DNA of 64,000 nucleotides, from assembly GCF_040954645.1 (NCBI RefSeq), contig NC_092812.1, positions 5,873,001-5,937,000 on the forward strand. The letters are read 5' to 3'. Source of the DNA: Diabrotica undecimpunctata. Its lineage: Eukaryota; Arthropoda; Insecta; Coleoptera; Chrysomelidae. This document shows positions 1 to 9,904 of this stretch, in pieces. Positions within the stretch are counted from its first letter, which is position 1; each line of letters begins with the position of its first letter. Under the pieces are notes generated by a model that was given only the letters and a program-made list of their open reading frames with translations, was not told the origin of the DNA and searched no databases. Position numbers and translations under genes: made by a program.

Positions 1-820
1 ATAAAGCAAATAAAAAATGCGTCCTCTGGTCATAGCATTTGTGCACCAATAACTGCTTGCAAAAAGTGTCCCTCGTATTCCTTAACCGTTCTTGAAACCA
101 AACTAAGTGTGTTCCGATCTCTTTTAACATTTGTTATAAATCCGCTTATGAACTACTTTTAAAAATGTTTTGAGAACGTAGCATATTAAGCTGATTAAGC
201 AGTGATCACAGTGACTGGCGTTGTACTTCTTTGAAATTGCTACGATCGTTGACTACAGTTAATCGAATGGTATTTTTTACTATTGTATATTTTATTACAA
301 AGTTTCCATAAATTCTTGATATTAAACAGTTTAACTATTGTATTTGCATTTTTTGGTCTTATAGCTTTATTAATTTTTAAACCTGCGATTTCATATTCCA
401 ATTCTCATTCTAATATTGGTGGGAGTGTTAAGTCTGTAATTTTGTTCGCAGTATCTAAGTTACGATGATCAGAGAAAAGGTCTAGGATACAGTGATGAGT
501 GTCTTACCACCCGGCAAAATAGTGGAAAGGATAGAAGACAGATTAAGTTGTGAGATAGTACGAGATAAAGCTAATTCTTAGACGTGGCTATTTCACTTCA
601 GTCATAATTATACGGATGACCTCGAAAATATTTTATTTTAATAATTTTTGATGTTAGAATAAATAATTGAATAAATTAAGATATATTATAGTAAAAAACA
701 TTAATTAGTAGCGATTTTAAATTATAAATCTTTAAGTTTATTTAATAATAAAAATAACTCAACTGAAATATTTGACTGAACTAAAGGTAAGTATGTTCTG
801 TCCGAAAACAATTATTGTAT

Positions 821-889
821 GTGGAATTGGTGTAATAGTTAGAGACGTGGTCTATTGACAAGAAGATTGGGGTTCAATTCACACCAAGG
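821..889 (+). repeat. tRNA-like (pol III promoter) module inside the TIR element
   Basis: An A-box-like TGGTGTAATAGTTAGAG (828-844) is followed at tRNA spacing by a B-box-like GGTTCAATTC (871-880), and short matching ends (GTGGAATTGGTGT / ACACCA) resemble an acceptor/T-arm remnant. It resembles a decayed tRNA or the head of a tRNA-derived SINE. The cloverleaf is too degraded to call a functional tRNA, and no anticodon is assigned. Confidence 0.4.
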
Positions 890-1413
890 ATAAAATTTTT
901 GTTTTAACTCAATCAATATGATAGAAAATATGATACATATTAGGTAACAAGTTTTCGAAAAACTCATTATTTACAATTTATTCTTATTCCAATGTTATAA
1001 AATAGTAATACAAAATAATTCAAATTCAATTCCAGTTTTACAGTCTTCAGTTGTGAATGCAAAATATTTGCAATTGGGACAAAGCTTCAGTTGTGAATGC
1101 AAAATAATCCGGTGAATCTCAGTGTTAATATCAATTCCTCTGTACAGGTAGATTTACAGTTCTCTGTCCTCTGTACAGTTTATTTTTGTAGAATTTTTAC
1201 CTATTTAAACATTCTTTAAACGTTCTTTTAATTTTGAAGAATTTTTACTTTATTTTCGATAGAAGTACAACGATACTGTTTTTTCAATAAGATATTTATG
1301 TTTAACTTTAAACACTTCTAATACTAGTAACGAGTGACATAAATGTTTAGTGATTCAAAGCAAAACGATCTCTGCATAATTTCAAATTATTAAAAAAAAA
1401 AGAAGAAAACCAC

Positions 1414-1490
1414 AGGGTGGGTTTTGAACTCTAATCGTCTGCGACGTCTGTGTCGCAGTGTGAATTCTTACCACTAAGCCACGAAGGATT
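1414..1490 (-). repeat. second tRNA-like module, opposite strand
   Basis: Read on the minus strand it has an A-box-like TGGCTTAGTGGTAAGA and a B-box-like GAGTTCAAAACCC at roughly tRNA spacing. Between them is a perfect 7-bp stem (CTGCGAC/GTCGCAG, 6-nt loop) where the anticodon arm would sit. The T-arm does not pair well, so it is a pseudo-tRNA or SINE head. It faces the module at 821-889. Confidence 0.4.
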
Positions 1491-1783
1491 GATAATTATT
1501 CTGTGACAAGAGTGTATAAAACTCCTCAAATCATAGTAAAAATTATTCTTGGTTAATAATTTAAAACTTTAGATGAAATAATCACTATTAATTAAATTAT
1601 TTTATTCACATTTTTGCTTTATTGTGGTCAATCAGGTTTTACTTTATGCCAAATTAAAAACGGAAATACGTCACACAAACGAGGTTACACATAATAATTA
1701 TGACTGATTATTGCCTTCACACGGTAACTGTGTTTTCTATCTCTTACGTTAAAAAGCCGGGTGGTAAGACACTCATCACTGTA

Positions 1784-2790
1784 TAATGATTTCCAGAGTT
1801 TGCATAGTTTGTTGTGATCTGTTATGATGTTATTGTCTTGTTATTTTTGAGTAGTTCCATTTTCTGAGGGAAGGTGTTTGTTATTTCTTTGAGTTTTTTA
1901 TGAAAGTTGAAAGAGTCATGTTTTCCAAGTAGTGGTTCTACTTCCTCGCAACTTCTTATTATTTATTTATTTTTATTTTAAATAAAATAAAGTCACTTTG
2001 AATTTCTTTAATATATCTCTTTATTATTGAATTTTATTTGTTTCTTGATTTTTTATTAAATATTTTTTAAATAAAAAATAACTTTATTTTGAAATTAAAA
2101 ATTGAAAAGTGAAAAATTTGTGAATATAAGTAAAGTATTTTGGTCCACCTACACACTAAGTATTTTGAATAGGATATTACTCATTTTTGTAAGCTTCAGC
2201 CTGTTTCGTCTCTTGAGACACTTTCGACGAAAAGGCACAAAGATTCAAATAAAAAGTGGTGTTTTTATATCTACTTAATATCCGTTGGGATTAGGGATGG
2301 AAACCCCTTAATAGAATAAAAGATTAATTTAAATGTCTTCCAGAATACAGTATAGAATATAGATCATGCCAATTAAAATAAGAATGTTATTCAATGTTAC
2401 ATGTAGGCCAAATTCAACTTGCTAAAATAATAAATCAACATGTTTGATGACTGATAAAAAATTTAAATCCTATTAATGATAGTATCTTGGCTAGGTATCT
2501 CTGCTGTCATTGATGATGTTGTGCATAATCACGACATACTTGATTATAATAATAATTGTTAAAGCTTAAAAATTAGGAAATATTTAAATATCTCAAAAAC
2601 GAATGGAGATATTAATAGGAAACTAAAATATATATTGAAAGGTAAGTAAATTTTCCGCACGAGAGACTAATAAATTACTGGATGTTTTTTAAAATAAGCA
2701 CGTTATTACAGCTTGACTTTGTTAATAAAAGAATCTAATATGTTGACCACCCTGTCAAAATTTTGTTATAATAAAAATTTGTTTAAATAT
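1784..2790. other. A+T-rich stretch without recognisable genes
   Basis: No coding homology was seen. A GAGACGAAAC-type segment near 2190-2240 (on the minus strand) resembles the terminal repeats that often flank Penelope-like elements in insects, which fits the PLE scrap just downstream; this is weak. Confidence 0.3.
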
Positions 2791-2794
2791 AAAA

Positions 2795-2872
2795 AATAGT
2801 ATATTACCAAAAATCCATAAAGAAGGTATACCACATAAACCTATTGTAAGCTCTACAGTGTACGTAAAAGTT
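2795..2872 (+). pseudogene. Penelope-like element reverse transcriptase scrap
   Basis: One frame reads LPKIHKEGIPHKPIVSS, the conserved early motif of Penelope-type reverse transcriptases (normally LPKIHK..PLRPIVSS). The similarity stops within about 25 codons and nothing else of the RT is seen here. It is a very short relic. Confidence 0.5.
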
Positions 2873-3319
2873 TATGGTCGGTATGGTAAAATTTAACAAG
2901 ATATCTAACACAGATATAAAATCATATTTTTAGCGAATAGACAAAGATAACAATCATATTTCCCCTTGGTCTCCTCTTCATATTTCTTATTGACGCTCAT
3001 TGCCCATTAGTTAGATGATTAGTTCTGATCAGAGATATTTTACATATCTCTCCGATCCTAATTTACATATCTCTGGTTCCGATCCTAATATACATAAGAA
3101 ACTAGAGGTGGGTCGTTGACATTTTTATCGGAACCGTTTTTCGTAAACTAGTAACTAGTTGATTGTTTACCAGTAGTTTTAAATAAGCGAGTACACAAAC
3201 AAAAATATTGGCTATTATCATTTATGTGTATAAGTATTGAAGTGAAAGAAACTAACAAAGGATATATTTATTATAACTTAAAAAAAAATTAAACAATACA
3301 AATAATACGTACAATTACA

Positions 3320-3824
3320 TTACACATCATTAAATCGCGAATCGTCTAAATTGACATTTAAAAACATGTTTTTCCACTTTTCTTGTTAACCGTGTTTTTC
3401 TTTTATTTTTTATTTAAAATTAAACTAGACATGTATTCACAAGGAACAGATTTTGTTGCAATACTACAATATTTTATGAATATAGCGGTTAAGTTAGGAT
3501 ATACATATCGACGTTTTCCACTACTGTAATGGATAGTTCCAATCTCCGTTCGAAAGTTTTTGTGGGTAATTTATCATCAGACAAATACATGTCGACTTCT
3601 TTTATATCTCTCGATACAGGTGTATTTTTTGATGAGTCATGTCCAATTAATTCATCAAAAATACACCATGGACTTAAGTCATCTTTATGAGTTTCTTTTT
3701 CTTGTACTGGTTGTTTTTCAATAGTACAATCTTTTTTTCTTTTTTTATAGAAGTAACCAGCTTCTTGACTCTTTCTTTTGTTTTTTTACCTTCATTTTTA
3801 TCAGAAAACCCTTGCATTTTAAAT
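3320..3824 (-). pseudogene. hAT transposase C-terminus, minus-strand copy
   Basis: The minus strand encodes the tail of a hAT transposase: FSDKNEGKKTKERVKK, a linker, a relic of the dimerisation region (YPNLT-like, then RLTRK) and the ending MFLNVNLDD before a stop at 3320. In-frame stops and at least one shift break it. It parallels 5236-5631 on the plus strand and makes up the left arm of the inverted duplication. Confidence 0.65.
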
Positions 3825-4089
3825 CATTATTTGTCATTTGGTTGATGTTGAAAATAAAATAACTAGGTATTTTGATTAATGATTGAGTTTCGATTTACGA
3901 TTGATCTGCATTTTCGATTTCAAATCTTTATTAATATTTGGTCAAAGGATTTATTTATTGTAAATATTGAATTAAGAATTCTATTTCTTAGTCAAATCTA
4001 TTGACCTAGTATAAGAATAATAATTTTATTTTAAAAAAATGCAATTTGTATAAGATGCAGCTTTTATAGTCCACTTTCTGAATATTGCA

Positions 4090-5631
4090 ATGATTGAAAC
4101 TTCTCCTGACGCATTTCTGTCCTTTTCTACTACTTCTACTACAAGTACTGACATACTGCCACCGCCACCCAAGCGTCAAAAGGTATAAAAATATTAGTTG
4201 ATAACAAAAGAAACAAATAGATATGGATTTACTAAACTTATGCAAAGACTCGTTTCATCCGTTTTCCATAGTTAAAGAACGAGCTTTTAAAAAGTTTGCA
4301 GGGTGGATTCCTGGATATAAACCGCCAACTAGAAAAACTTAGTCAGGTTCATTACTTTAGGAATGTTATATCAAAACTGAGCAAATTATTAGATCACAAG
4401 TTGTTAAAAAAGTAGAAAATATGTGTATTACTACTGACCTCTGGACATCTGGAGTAACTGAGAGTTACGTTGCATTAACAGGACAATATTTAACCGAAAA
4501 TTTAGAATTTAAAACGGTTTTATTAGGCTGCTGCCATTTTTCTGGAAACCATAATTCAGAAAACATCGCTTTTAAAATTAGTGAAATTATTAATCAGTGG
4601 GGTCTAAAACGAAAAGTACATTTTGCAGTAACTGATAATGCCTCAAATATTGTCAAAGCTATTAAAAATGTTTTAGAATGAAAACATTTAAATTGTTTTG
4701 CTCATACGTTAAATTTATTAGTGGAGGACGCACTTAAATGCTGTTATGTACAAATAGATAAAATAAAATGTCTTTTTTCGACAATTCGGAAAGGCTTTTA
4801 AGTATCAAGTACAACATAACAAAGTTACCAAACGGCCAATCCAAGACGTGGAAACTAGGTAGAACTTCACCTATTACATGTTAAAAAGAATGACCGAGTT
4901 AGAAGAGGCAATCCGTTTCACATTGGTATTAGTTAATACATACTTAGACCAAATCTAAATAATGAAGCCTGGATTATTTGTTCTCAACTTTCCCAAATTT
5001 TACGGCCTTTTAAAGAAATAACAAGTACAACGAGTGGCCAAAAATACTTAAAGGGTAGTTTAGTGATTGTTACGGTACGCTGCCTGCAAGAATCTTACAA
5101 TAAAATTTAAGCAAATGGTAATCTTACATCCATAGTATCCGATGTATTACAATTACTAATATCGGGTTTAGCAAAAAGATTAAGAGGGATAGAACAGAGT
5201 GGCACATTGTCATTATGTACATTTATGGATTCACGATTTAAAGTGCAGAAATTTTCTGATAAAAATGAAACTAAAAAAACGAAAGAAAGAGTTAAGAAGA
5301 TTGTACTATTGAAAATCAACCAGTACAAGAAAAAGAAACTGACCTAGATGAATTTTTGAAGTATTTTTGATCAATTAATTGTACATGACTCATCTAAACG
5401 TATACCTTTTGGGAGTACCTATTGGGAGTACATTACAATGGTGGAAAAACCATCGCCATATATATCCTAACTTAACCATTATATTCATAAAATATTGTAA
5501 ATGTGAACACATGTTCAAAATTTGATTTAATTTAAAATAAAAGAAGAACACGGTTAACAAGAAGTAAAGTAGAAAAACTTATGTTTTTAAATGTCAATTT
5601 AGACGATTTGCGATTTAATAATAACGTGTAA
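4090..5631 (+). pseudogene. hAT transposase (ZBED/Ac-like), broken
   Basis: A short first exon may start at ATG 4090 and end at a GT donor near 4181. The best block (4421-4740) reads TTDLWTS, then VTDNASN and CFAHTLNLLVED, which are hAT catalytic-core motifs; the first two hold catalytic aspartates. A TGA at 4679-4681 replaces a tryptophan codon and the frame continues. Further on come several frameshifts, then SRFKVQKFSDKNE, and the family end MFLNVNLDDLRFNNN before TAA at 5629. The protein would cut and paste its own element. It cannot be functional as it stands. Confidence 0.75.
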
Positions 5632-6050
5632 TGTAAATATAGTACGATTTACTATTTGTATTGTATAGTTTTTTTTTCAAGTTATAATAAATATATCCAT
5701 AATATATATAAAACGATAATAAAACATAAACGATAATAAAACATAAACGATAAATCCATAAACGATAATATCCATTATGTTTGTTTATGTACTCGCTTAT
5801 TTGAAACTACTGGTAACAATCAACCAGTTACTTGTTTACGAAAAACGATACAGTTTCGTTAACTATGAAAATGTCAACGTCCCACCTCTAATTTCTGAGG
5901 TATCGCCTGAGGTATTGACATCGCGACGTTGCCAAATATTTTGTATGAAGCTTTTTTATTGTTGGTGTTATAATGCAGTTTATTATTTTTATTGGCAATA
6001 AGGCACAATGTGACTTTAAAATAAGCTTATTTTGATGTTTAGATTTTTCA

Positions 6051-6165
6051 TTCGGAAATCGTACTTAAAATACGAAACATTAATAAATTTCCGAAGTGGA
6101 AATCAAAATGTTAAATAAAACTTTTTGTAAACTAATTTTGTGGCGTATTCCCAATAAAAAACAGT
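6051..6165 (+). repeat. interspersed repeat related to the hairpin at 53.3-53.5 kb
   Basis: CGGAAATCGTACTTAAAATAC followed by TTTCCGAAGTGGAAATCAAAA and GTGGCGTATTCCC parallels the two arms of the repeat at 53343-53560. It sits just 5' of the Penelope-like element, so it could be part of that element's terminal repeat; this is inference. Confidence 0.45.
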
Positions 6166-6424
6166 AAGCTGCCATTTAAATCCATTTTGCCAAATTTCAT
6201 TATCTTAGAACATTGTTCAAATGCTAAAAAGACAACAGGTCGAATAAAACCAATAAGTTTGGCAACGTTGCATTTCTACTTTTTATTTTTTTTACTCATG
6301 TATTTTCGGCGATATTTAAAGGGCGGACCTAATATACCTCTCTCTTTTTAAACACGTGTTTCGAACTCCATCTCACGTAAGGTCCACACCGACCATAAAC
6401 GTTTACCTACACTGTATAAATTCG

Positions 6425-6494
6425 GTAATTTATGACTTATGCTAATTTCTTGTTAACATTCTTAAAGATGCTTTTGACGAAGTGAACAGTTATA
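6425..6494 (+). pseudogene. Penelope-like RT, 5' part (split from 9905-11191)
   Basis: One frame reads FLVNILKDAFDEVNSY and runs straight into the sequence after the RTE insertion (NAKYTFSFVIDLREL at 9916 on). This is the stretch between the LPK and SLDV motifs of Penelope RTs. A TAA interrupts it just upstream of FLVNIL. Its last 11 bases (6484-6494) are the left target duplication of the RTE. Confidence 0.7.
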
Positions 6495-9400
6495 CACCCA
6501 GTTGGGGTGTAGAGTTGTGTTATAGAGGTAGCACCTTTTATCGGAACGACCACATCGAGCGTCATAGACGGGAGATGGTTCTTGATAACTGGTCCTCATA
6601 AGACAGCTAACTCTCACTTATGGCTCCACGTGCCACACCCCGGGCAACTGCATTGGTCTGCAGGCTAAACTAAGTGAGGGTAGCCAGATATGGCGACAAT
6701 TTTACCGAGCGATTGCCGGTATAAGCGATCTCCCACTTGCTGACCAACGGCTTCGGGCGGATGAGTTGGTAAGTGGTAGGGATCAAACTAGCACGCAGCG
6801 TCTGACCCAGAGTGGGCGGCTGCAAATAGCGTCTGTGTCCAGAGGATCGGCTAAAATACAAACCAGAGAAGGCAACGGGAAACCACTCTGGTATATATTT
6901 CCCAAGAAAACTACAATGAAAGCACAAATAGAAATGGCCCCTAGACCCCGGCAGATCTTAGATGATCAAGGGGTGCGAAGAATCCCCGGGAGGAATAGCC
7001 TAAATATTTTAAATACAAACTTTAAGATTGCAGCATGGAACGTTAGAAGTCTGTACGAATCAGGAAAACTAGCAAATGCATGCCACGAAATGAAACGTTT
7101 AGGGTTGCAGATATTGGGTTTGAGTGAAGTTAGATGGCCAGGTTCAGATAAAGTTAAAACCATGAACAAAACTTTCTATTACTCGGGTAATAATGGTCCG
7201 GTTCATCGTAACGGGGTTGGAATAATTTTAGAAGACAAATATAACAATGCCGTCACAAACTTTGTGCCATTTTCGGACCGATGTCTTCTTATTCAACTAT
7301 CCGGAAAGCCAGTAAATATTAACATCATTCAAACTTATGCCCCTACGGCCGATAAACCCATAGAAGAGCTAGAAGCGTGGTATGCTGACGTGGAAAAACT
7401 TATAAAGATGACCAAAAAACGAGACCTAACATTTATCCTAGGTGACTTCAATGCTAAGTTAGGTAGAGGAAAAGTTTCTGGATTGATTGGAGACTTCGGA
7501 CTTGGAACAAGGAACGACAGGGGAGAGAGAATGACAGAATTCTGCCAACAACACAACATGGTAGCGACAAATACATGGTTTAAATTACACCCTCGCAGAT
7601 TGTACACTTGGACTTCACCACAACACAATGAAAACAGAGTAATCCGTAACCAAATAGATTACATATTGGTCAACAAAAGATATCACAATGCAATCATCAG
7701 TGCAAAAACATATCCTGGAACTGACATCAATTCCGATCATAATCCTGTTGTTGCAAAAGTTCGCGCAAGATGGAAACTAATAAAGAAGCAAAAACCTCAA
7801 CACCAACTATTAGACATCCAATTATTGAAAAACGACACCATATATCAGACAGTAAATAAAGAATTAAACAAAAATTTAGGAAATATCGACCACAATAGAA
7901 TTAGCGAGTACGATGACATAAACGTTCTGTGGAAAACTATTAAAGAACAAATGAACAATGTAACGGAAAAACATCTAAAAGTAACACCTAGAAATAACAA
8001 ACAGGAATGGATGACAGAAGAGATTTTACAATTAATGAACAAACGAAGAGAATCCAAAGGAAAAAATGACAAGGACGGAGAATACAAAAGACTAAATAGA
8101 ATAATTCGAAAAAAAATAACCGAAGCAAAAGAGAAATGGCTGGAAACAAAATGCGTGGAAATAGAAGAACTACAACAAAGGCACGATTTTTTTAATTTAC
8201 ATAAAAAGGTAAAAGAGTTTACATCGACTACCAAGAGAACGACTTTTCACACCATGCTGAACACGGATGGCAAACTGCTAGAATCAACGGAAGACAAACT
8301 GAAAGAATGGGAAAACTATATTAAAATTCTTTTTCACGACATACGAGAAGAACCAAGATTGGAAAATAACAACGAAGGGCCAACAATTCTGAAATCTGAA
8401 ATCATAAATGCAATTAATCATCTTAAAACAAATAAAAGCCCAGGTCCAGACGGAATACACCCAGAAACGTTAAAATTAATCAGCGAAGAAAATATCGAAA
8501 TATTTGTCCTTTTATTCAATCGCATTTATGATACAGGTAAAATACCCCAAGATTGGCTGGAGTCAATATTCATCCCACTACCAAAAAAGCCAAACCCACA
8601 ACACTGCAATGAGTTCCGTCTGATAAGCCTTATGAGTCATGCAGTAAAAGTCCTACTAAAAATCGTACATAATCGTATCTATAGAAAGTGCGAAACAATC
8701 ATCGGAGACGATCAGTTTGGATTCAGAGCCGGCATGGGAACGAGAGAAGCCCTGTTCAGTTTACTAGTTCTCGCCCAAAAATGCTACGACCAACAGAAAG
8801 ATATATTTATATGCTTTATAGACTTCGAAAAAGCATTTGATAGAGTAAGACACGACCTACTATTAGAACGTTTGCAAGAAGTCGGTTTAGATGGAAAAGA
8901 CATCAATATCTTAAAAAACTTGTACTGGAACCAAAACGCCAGAGTTAGGATCGAAGGTTCCACATCCGCAGAAGTAGAAATTAGGAGGGGAGTTAGACAA
9001 GGATGTGTTCTGTCGCCTCTGCTGTTTAATCTTTACTCCGAGTTTCTATTTAAAGAAGCATTGGAGGATTCCAAGGATGGAGTCAAGGTGAATGGCGTAA
9101 ATATCAACAGTATCAGATACGCCGATGATACAGTGTTAATTGCGGATTCCGACGTAGGTCTACAACGACTCATCGACAAGACCAACTCGACCTGTGAGCA
9201 ATTTGGTATGAAAATAAACATTAAAAAAACCAAAGTGATGTCAATCCGAAAAAATCAAAACGTACCTCAACCTTGCACAATAAATGGGCACATTTTAGAA
9301 CAGGTCAATAGATTTAAGTACCTGGGATGTTGGATCGATAGCAGCCTAAATCCTGATCTAGAAATAAGATCGAGAATAGAACAGGCCAGAAAATCTTTCG

Positions 9401-9904
9401 AAAAAATAAAAAAACTGCTTTGTGATTCTCGAATAAAACTCGAAATTCGACTACGTTTATCAAAATGCTACGTCTGGTCGACTCTTGTATATGCAGTTGA
9501 AACGTGGACTCTAAAAACATCAACCGTAAATAAATTGGAGGCCTTTGAAATGTGGATCTACCGGAGAATGCTCAAAATTTCATGGACATTGCATACCTCA
9601 AACGAAGAAGTGCTGCATAGAATAGGCAAGGAAAGAGAACTTTTTAACACAGTAAAAGTTAGAAAAACATCATACCTAGGCCACATACTGAGAAATAATA
9701 AGTACCAATATGCCCAACTTATAGTGAAAGGAAAAATCGAGGGAAAGAGAGGCCTAGGAAGGAAAAGACTATCGTGGCTCAGAAACATCCGACAATGGAC
9801 AGGGCTAAATTTTGAACAGCTAATAAGAACAGCTGAAGATAGAGAAGATTTTAAAATTGTAGTAGCCAACCTCCATTGAGGAGAGGGTACTTTAAGAAGA
9901 AGAA
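6495..9904 (+). mobile_element. full-length RTE/BovB-type non-LTR retrotransposon
   Basis: The insertion is bounded by an exact 11-bp target duplication, GAACAGTTATA (6484-6494 and 9905-9915). Its 3.41 kb length fits a complete RTE element. It has a short GC-richer 5' leader, one endonuclease-RT ORF, almost no 3' UTR, and ends in an AAGAAGAAGAA repeat rather than poly(A). A 6-bp hairpin (ACACCC/GGGTGT) lies at the 5' border. It inserted into the coding region of a Penelope-like element. Confidence 0.9.
6916..9879 (+). CDS. RTE/BovB-type endonuclease-reverse transcriptase, intact ORF
   Basis: This is the retrotransposition protein: an APE-type endonuclease nicks target DNA and the RT copies element RNA from the nick. 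With the first in-frame ATG (6916) it is 987 aa. The frame is open back to 6589 but has no ATG there, so a non-AUG start could extend it. Endonuclease: AAWNVRS (residue ~41), GDFNAKLG (~177), NQIDYIL and SDHNPVV (His ~275). RT: TNKSPGPDGIHPETL, FIDFEKAFDR (first catalytic Asp ~636), RRGVRQGCVLSPLLFN, and YADD (~735-738). The C-terminus has the RTE pattern (RRMLKISW, YLGHILRN, GRKRLSWL). All catalytic residues I can check are present. It matches proteins often labelled craniofacial development protein 2-like. Confidence 0.92.
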   Translation: MKAQIEMAPRPRQILDDQGVRRIPGRNSLNILNTNFKIAAWNVRSLYESGKLANACHEMKRLGLQILGLSEVRWPGSDKVKTMNKTFYYSGNNGPVHRNGVGIILEDKYNNAVTNFVPFSDRCLLIQLSGKPVNINIIQTYAPTADKPIEELEAWYADVEKLIKMTKKRDLTFILGDFNAKLGRGKVSGLIGDFGLGTRNDRGERMTEFCQQHNMVATNTWFKLHPRRLYTWTSPQHNENRVIRNQIDYILVNKRYHNAIISAKTYPGTDINSDHNPVVAKVRARWKLIKKQKPQHQLLDIQLLKNDTIYQTVNKELNKNLGNIDHNRISEYDDINVLWKTIKEQMNNVTEKHLKVTPRNNKQEWMTEEILQLMNKRRESKGKNDKDGEYKRLNRIIRKKITEAKEKWLETKCVEIEELQQRHDFFNLHKKVKEFTSTTKRTTFHTMLNTDGKLLESTEDKLKEWENYIKILFHDIREEPRLENNNEGPTILKSEIINAINHLKTNKSPGPDGIHPETLKLISEENIEIFVLLFNRIYDTGKIPQDWLESIFIPLPKKPNPQHCNEFRLISLMSHAVKVLLKIVHNRIYRKCETIIGDDQFGFRAGMGTREALFSLLVLAQKCYDQQKDIFICFIDFEKAFDRVRHDLLLERLQEVGLDGKDINILKNLYWNQNARVRIEGSTSAEVEIRRGVRQGCVLSPLLFNLYSEFLFKEALEDSKDGVKVNGVNINSIRYADDTVLIADSDVGLQRLIDKTNSTCEQFGMKINIKKTKVMSIRKNQNVPQPCTINGHILEQVNRFKYLGCWIDSSLNPDLEIRSRIEQARKSFEKIKKLLCDSRIKLEIRLRLSKCYVWSTLVYAVETWTLKTSTVNKLEAFEMWIYRRMLKISWTLHTSNEEVLHRIGKERELFNTVKVRKTSYLGHILRNNKYQYAQLIVKGKIEGKRGLGRKRLSWLRNIRQWTGLNFEQLIRTAEDREDFKIVVANLH

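Larger units (their letters stand above)
490..1781. mobile_element. TIR element with TA target duplication, non-autonomous
   Basis: The two ends are perfect 26-bp inverted repeats (490-515 and 1756-1781, starting CAGTGATGAGTGTCTTACC). Each is flanked by TA (488-489 and 1782-1783). The match continues imperfectly for about 25 bp inward. No transposase is visible inside, so this is a non-autonomous element. The TA duplication fits the Tc1/mariner superfamily, though other TA-inserting groups are possible. Two tRNA-like modules lie inside. Boundaries are seen directly; the superfamily is inferred. Confidence 0.85.
3103..5890. mobile_element. hAT element with inverted duplicated 3' halves
   Basis: Both outer ends start TAGAGGTGGG and stay similar for far more than a normal hAT TIR. 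The left arm 3103-3824 matches, in inverted orientation, 5236-5890. The shared part includes the terminal ~110 bp and the last ~150 codons of the transposase. So both termini are the same (3') end of one hAT family, arranged tail-out around a single plus-strand transposase. No clean 8-bp target duplication is seen. Confidence 0.75.

Noticed and set aside
283..468. 61-residue hydrophobic ORF
   Set aside because: It has no family motif and lies in A+T-rich DNA; likely chance.
821..889. Functional tRNA gene
   Set aside because: Only the A- and B-box-like parts are preserved; the stems do not pair well enough.
4006..4245. Minus-strand ORF in the hAT element
   Set aside because: It is antisense to the 5' part of the hAT gene and has no motif.
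6766..6915. Non-ATG start of the RTE ORF at 6766
   Set aside because: The codon is TTG. I used the first ATG at 6916 and noted that the frame is open upstream.
7845..8234. 129-residue minus-strand ORF
   Set aside because: It is the complement of the RTE linker region; a shadow.
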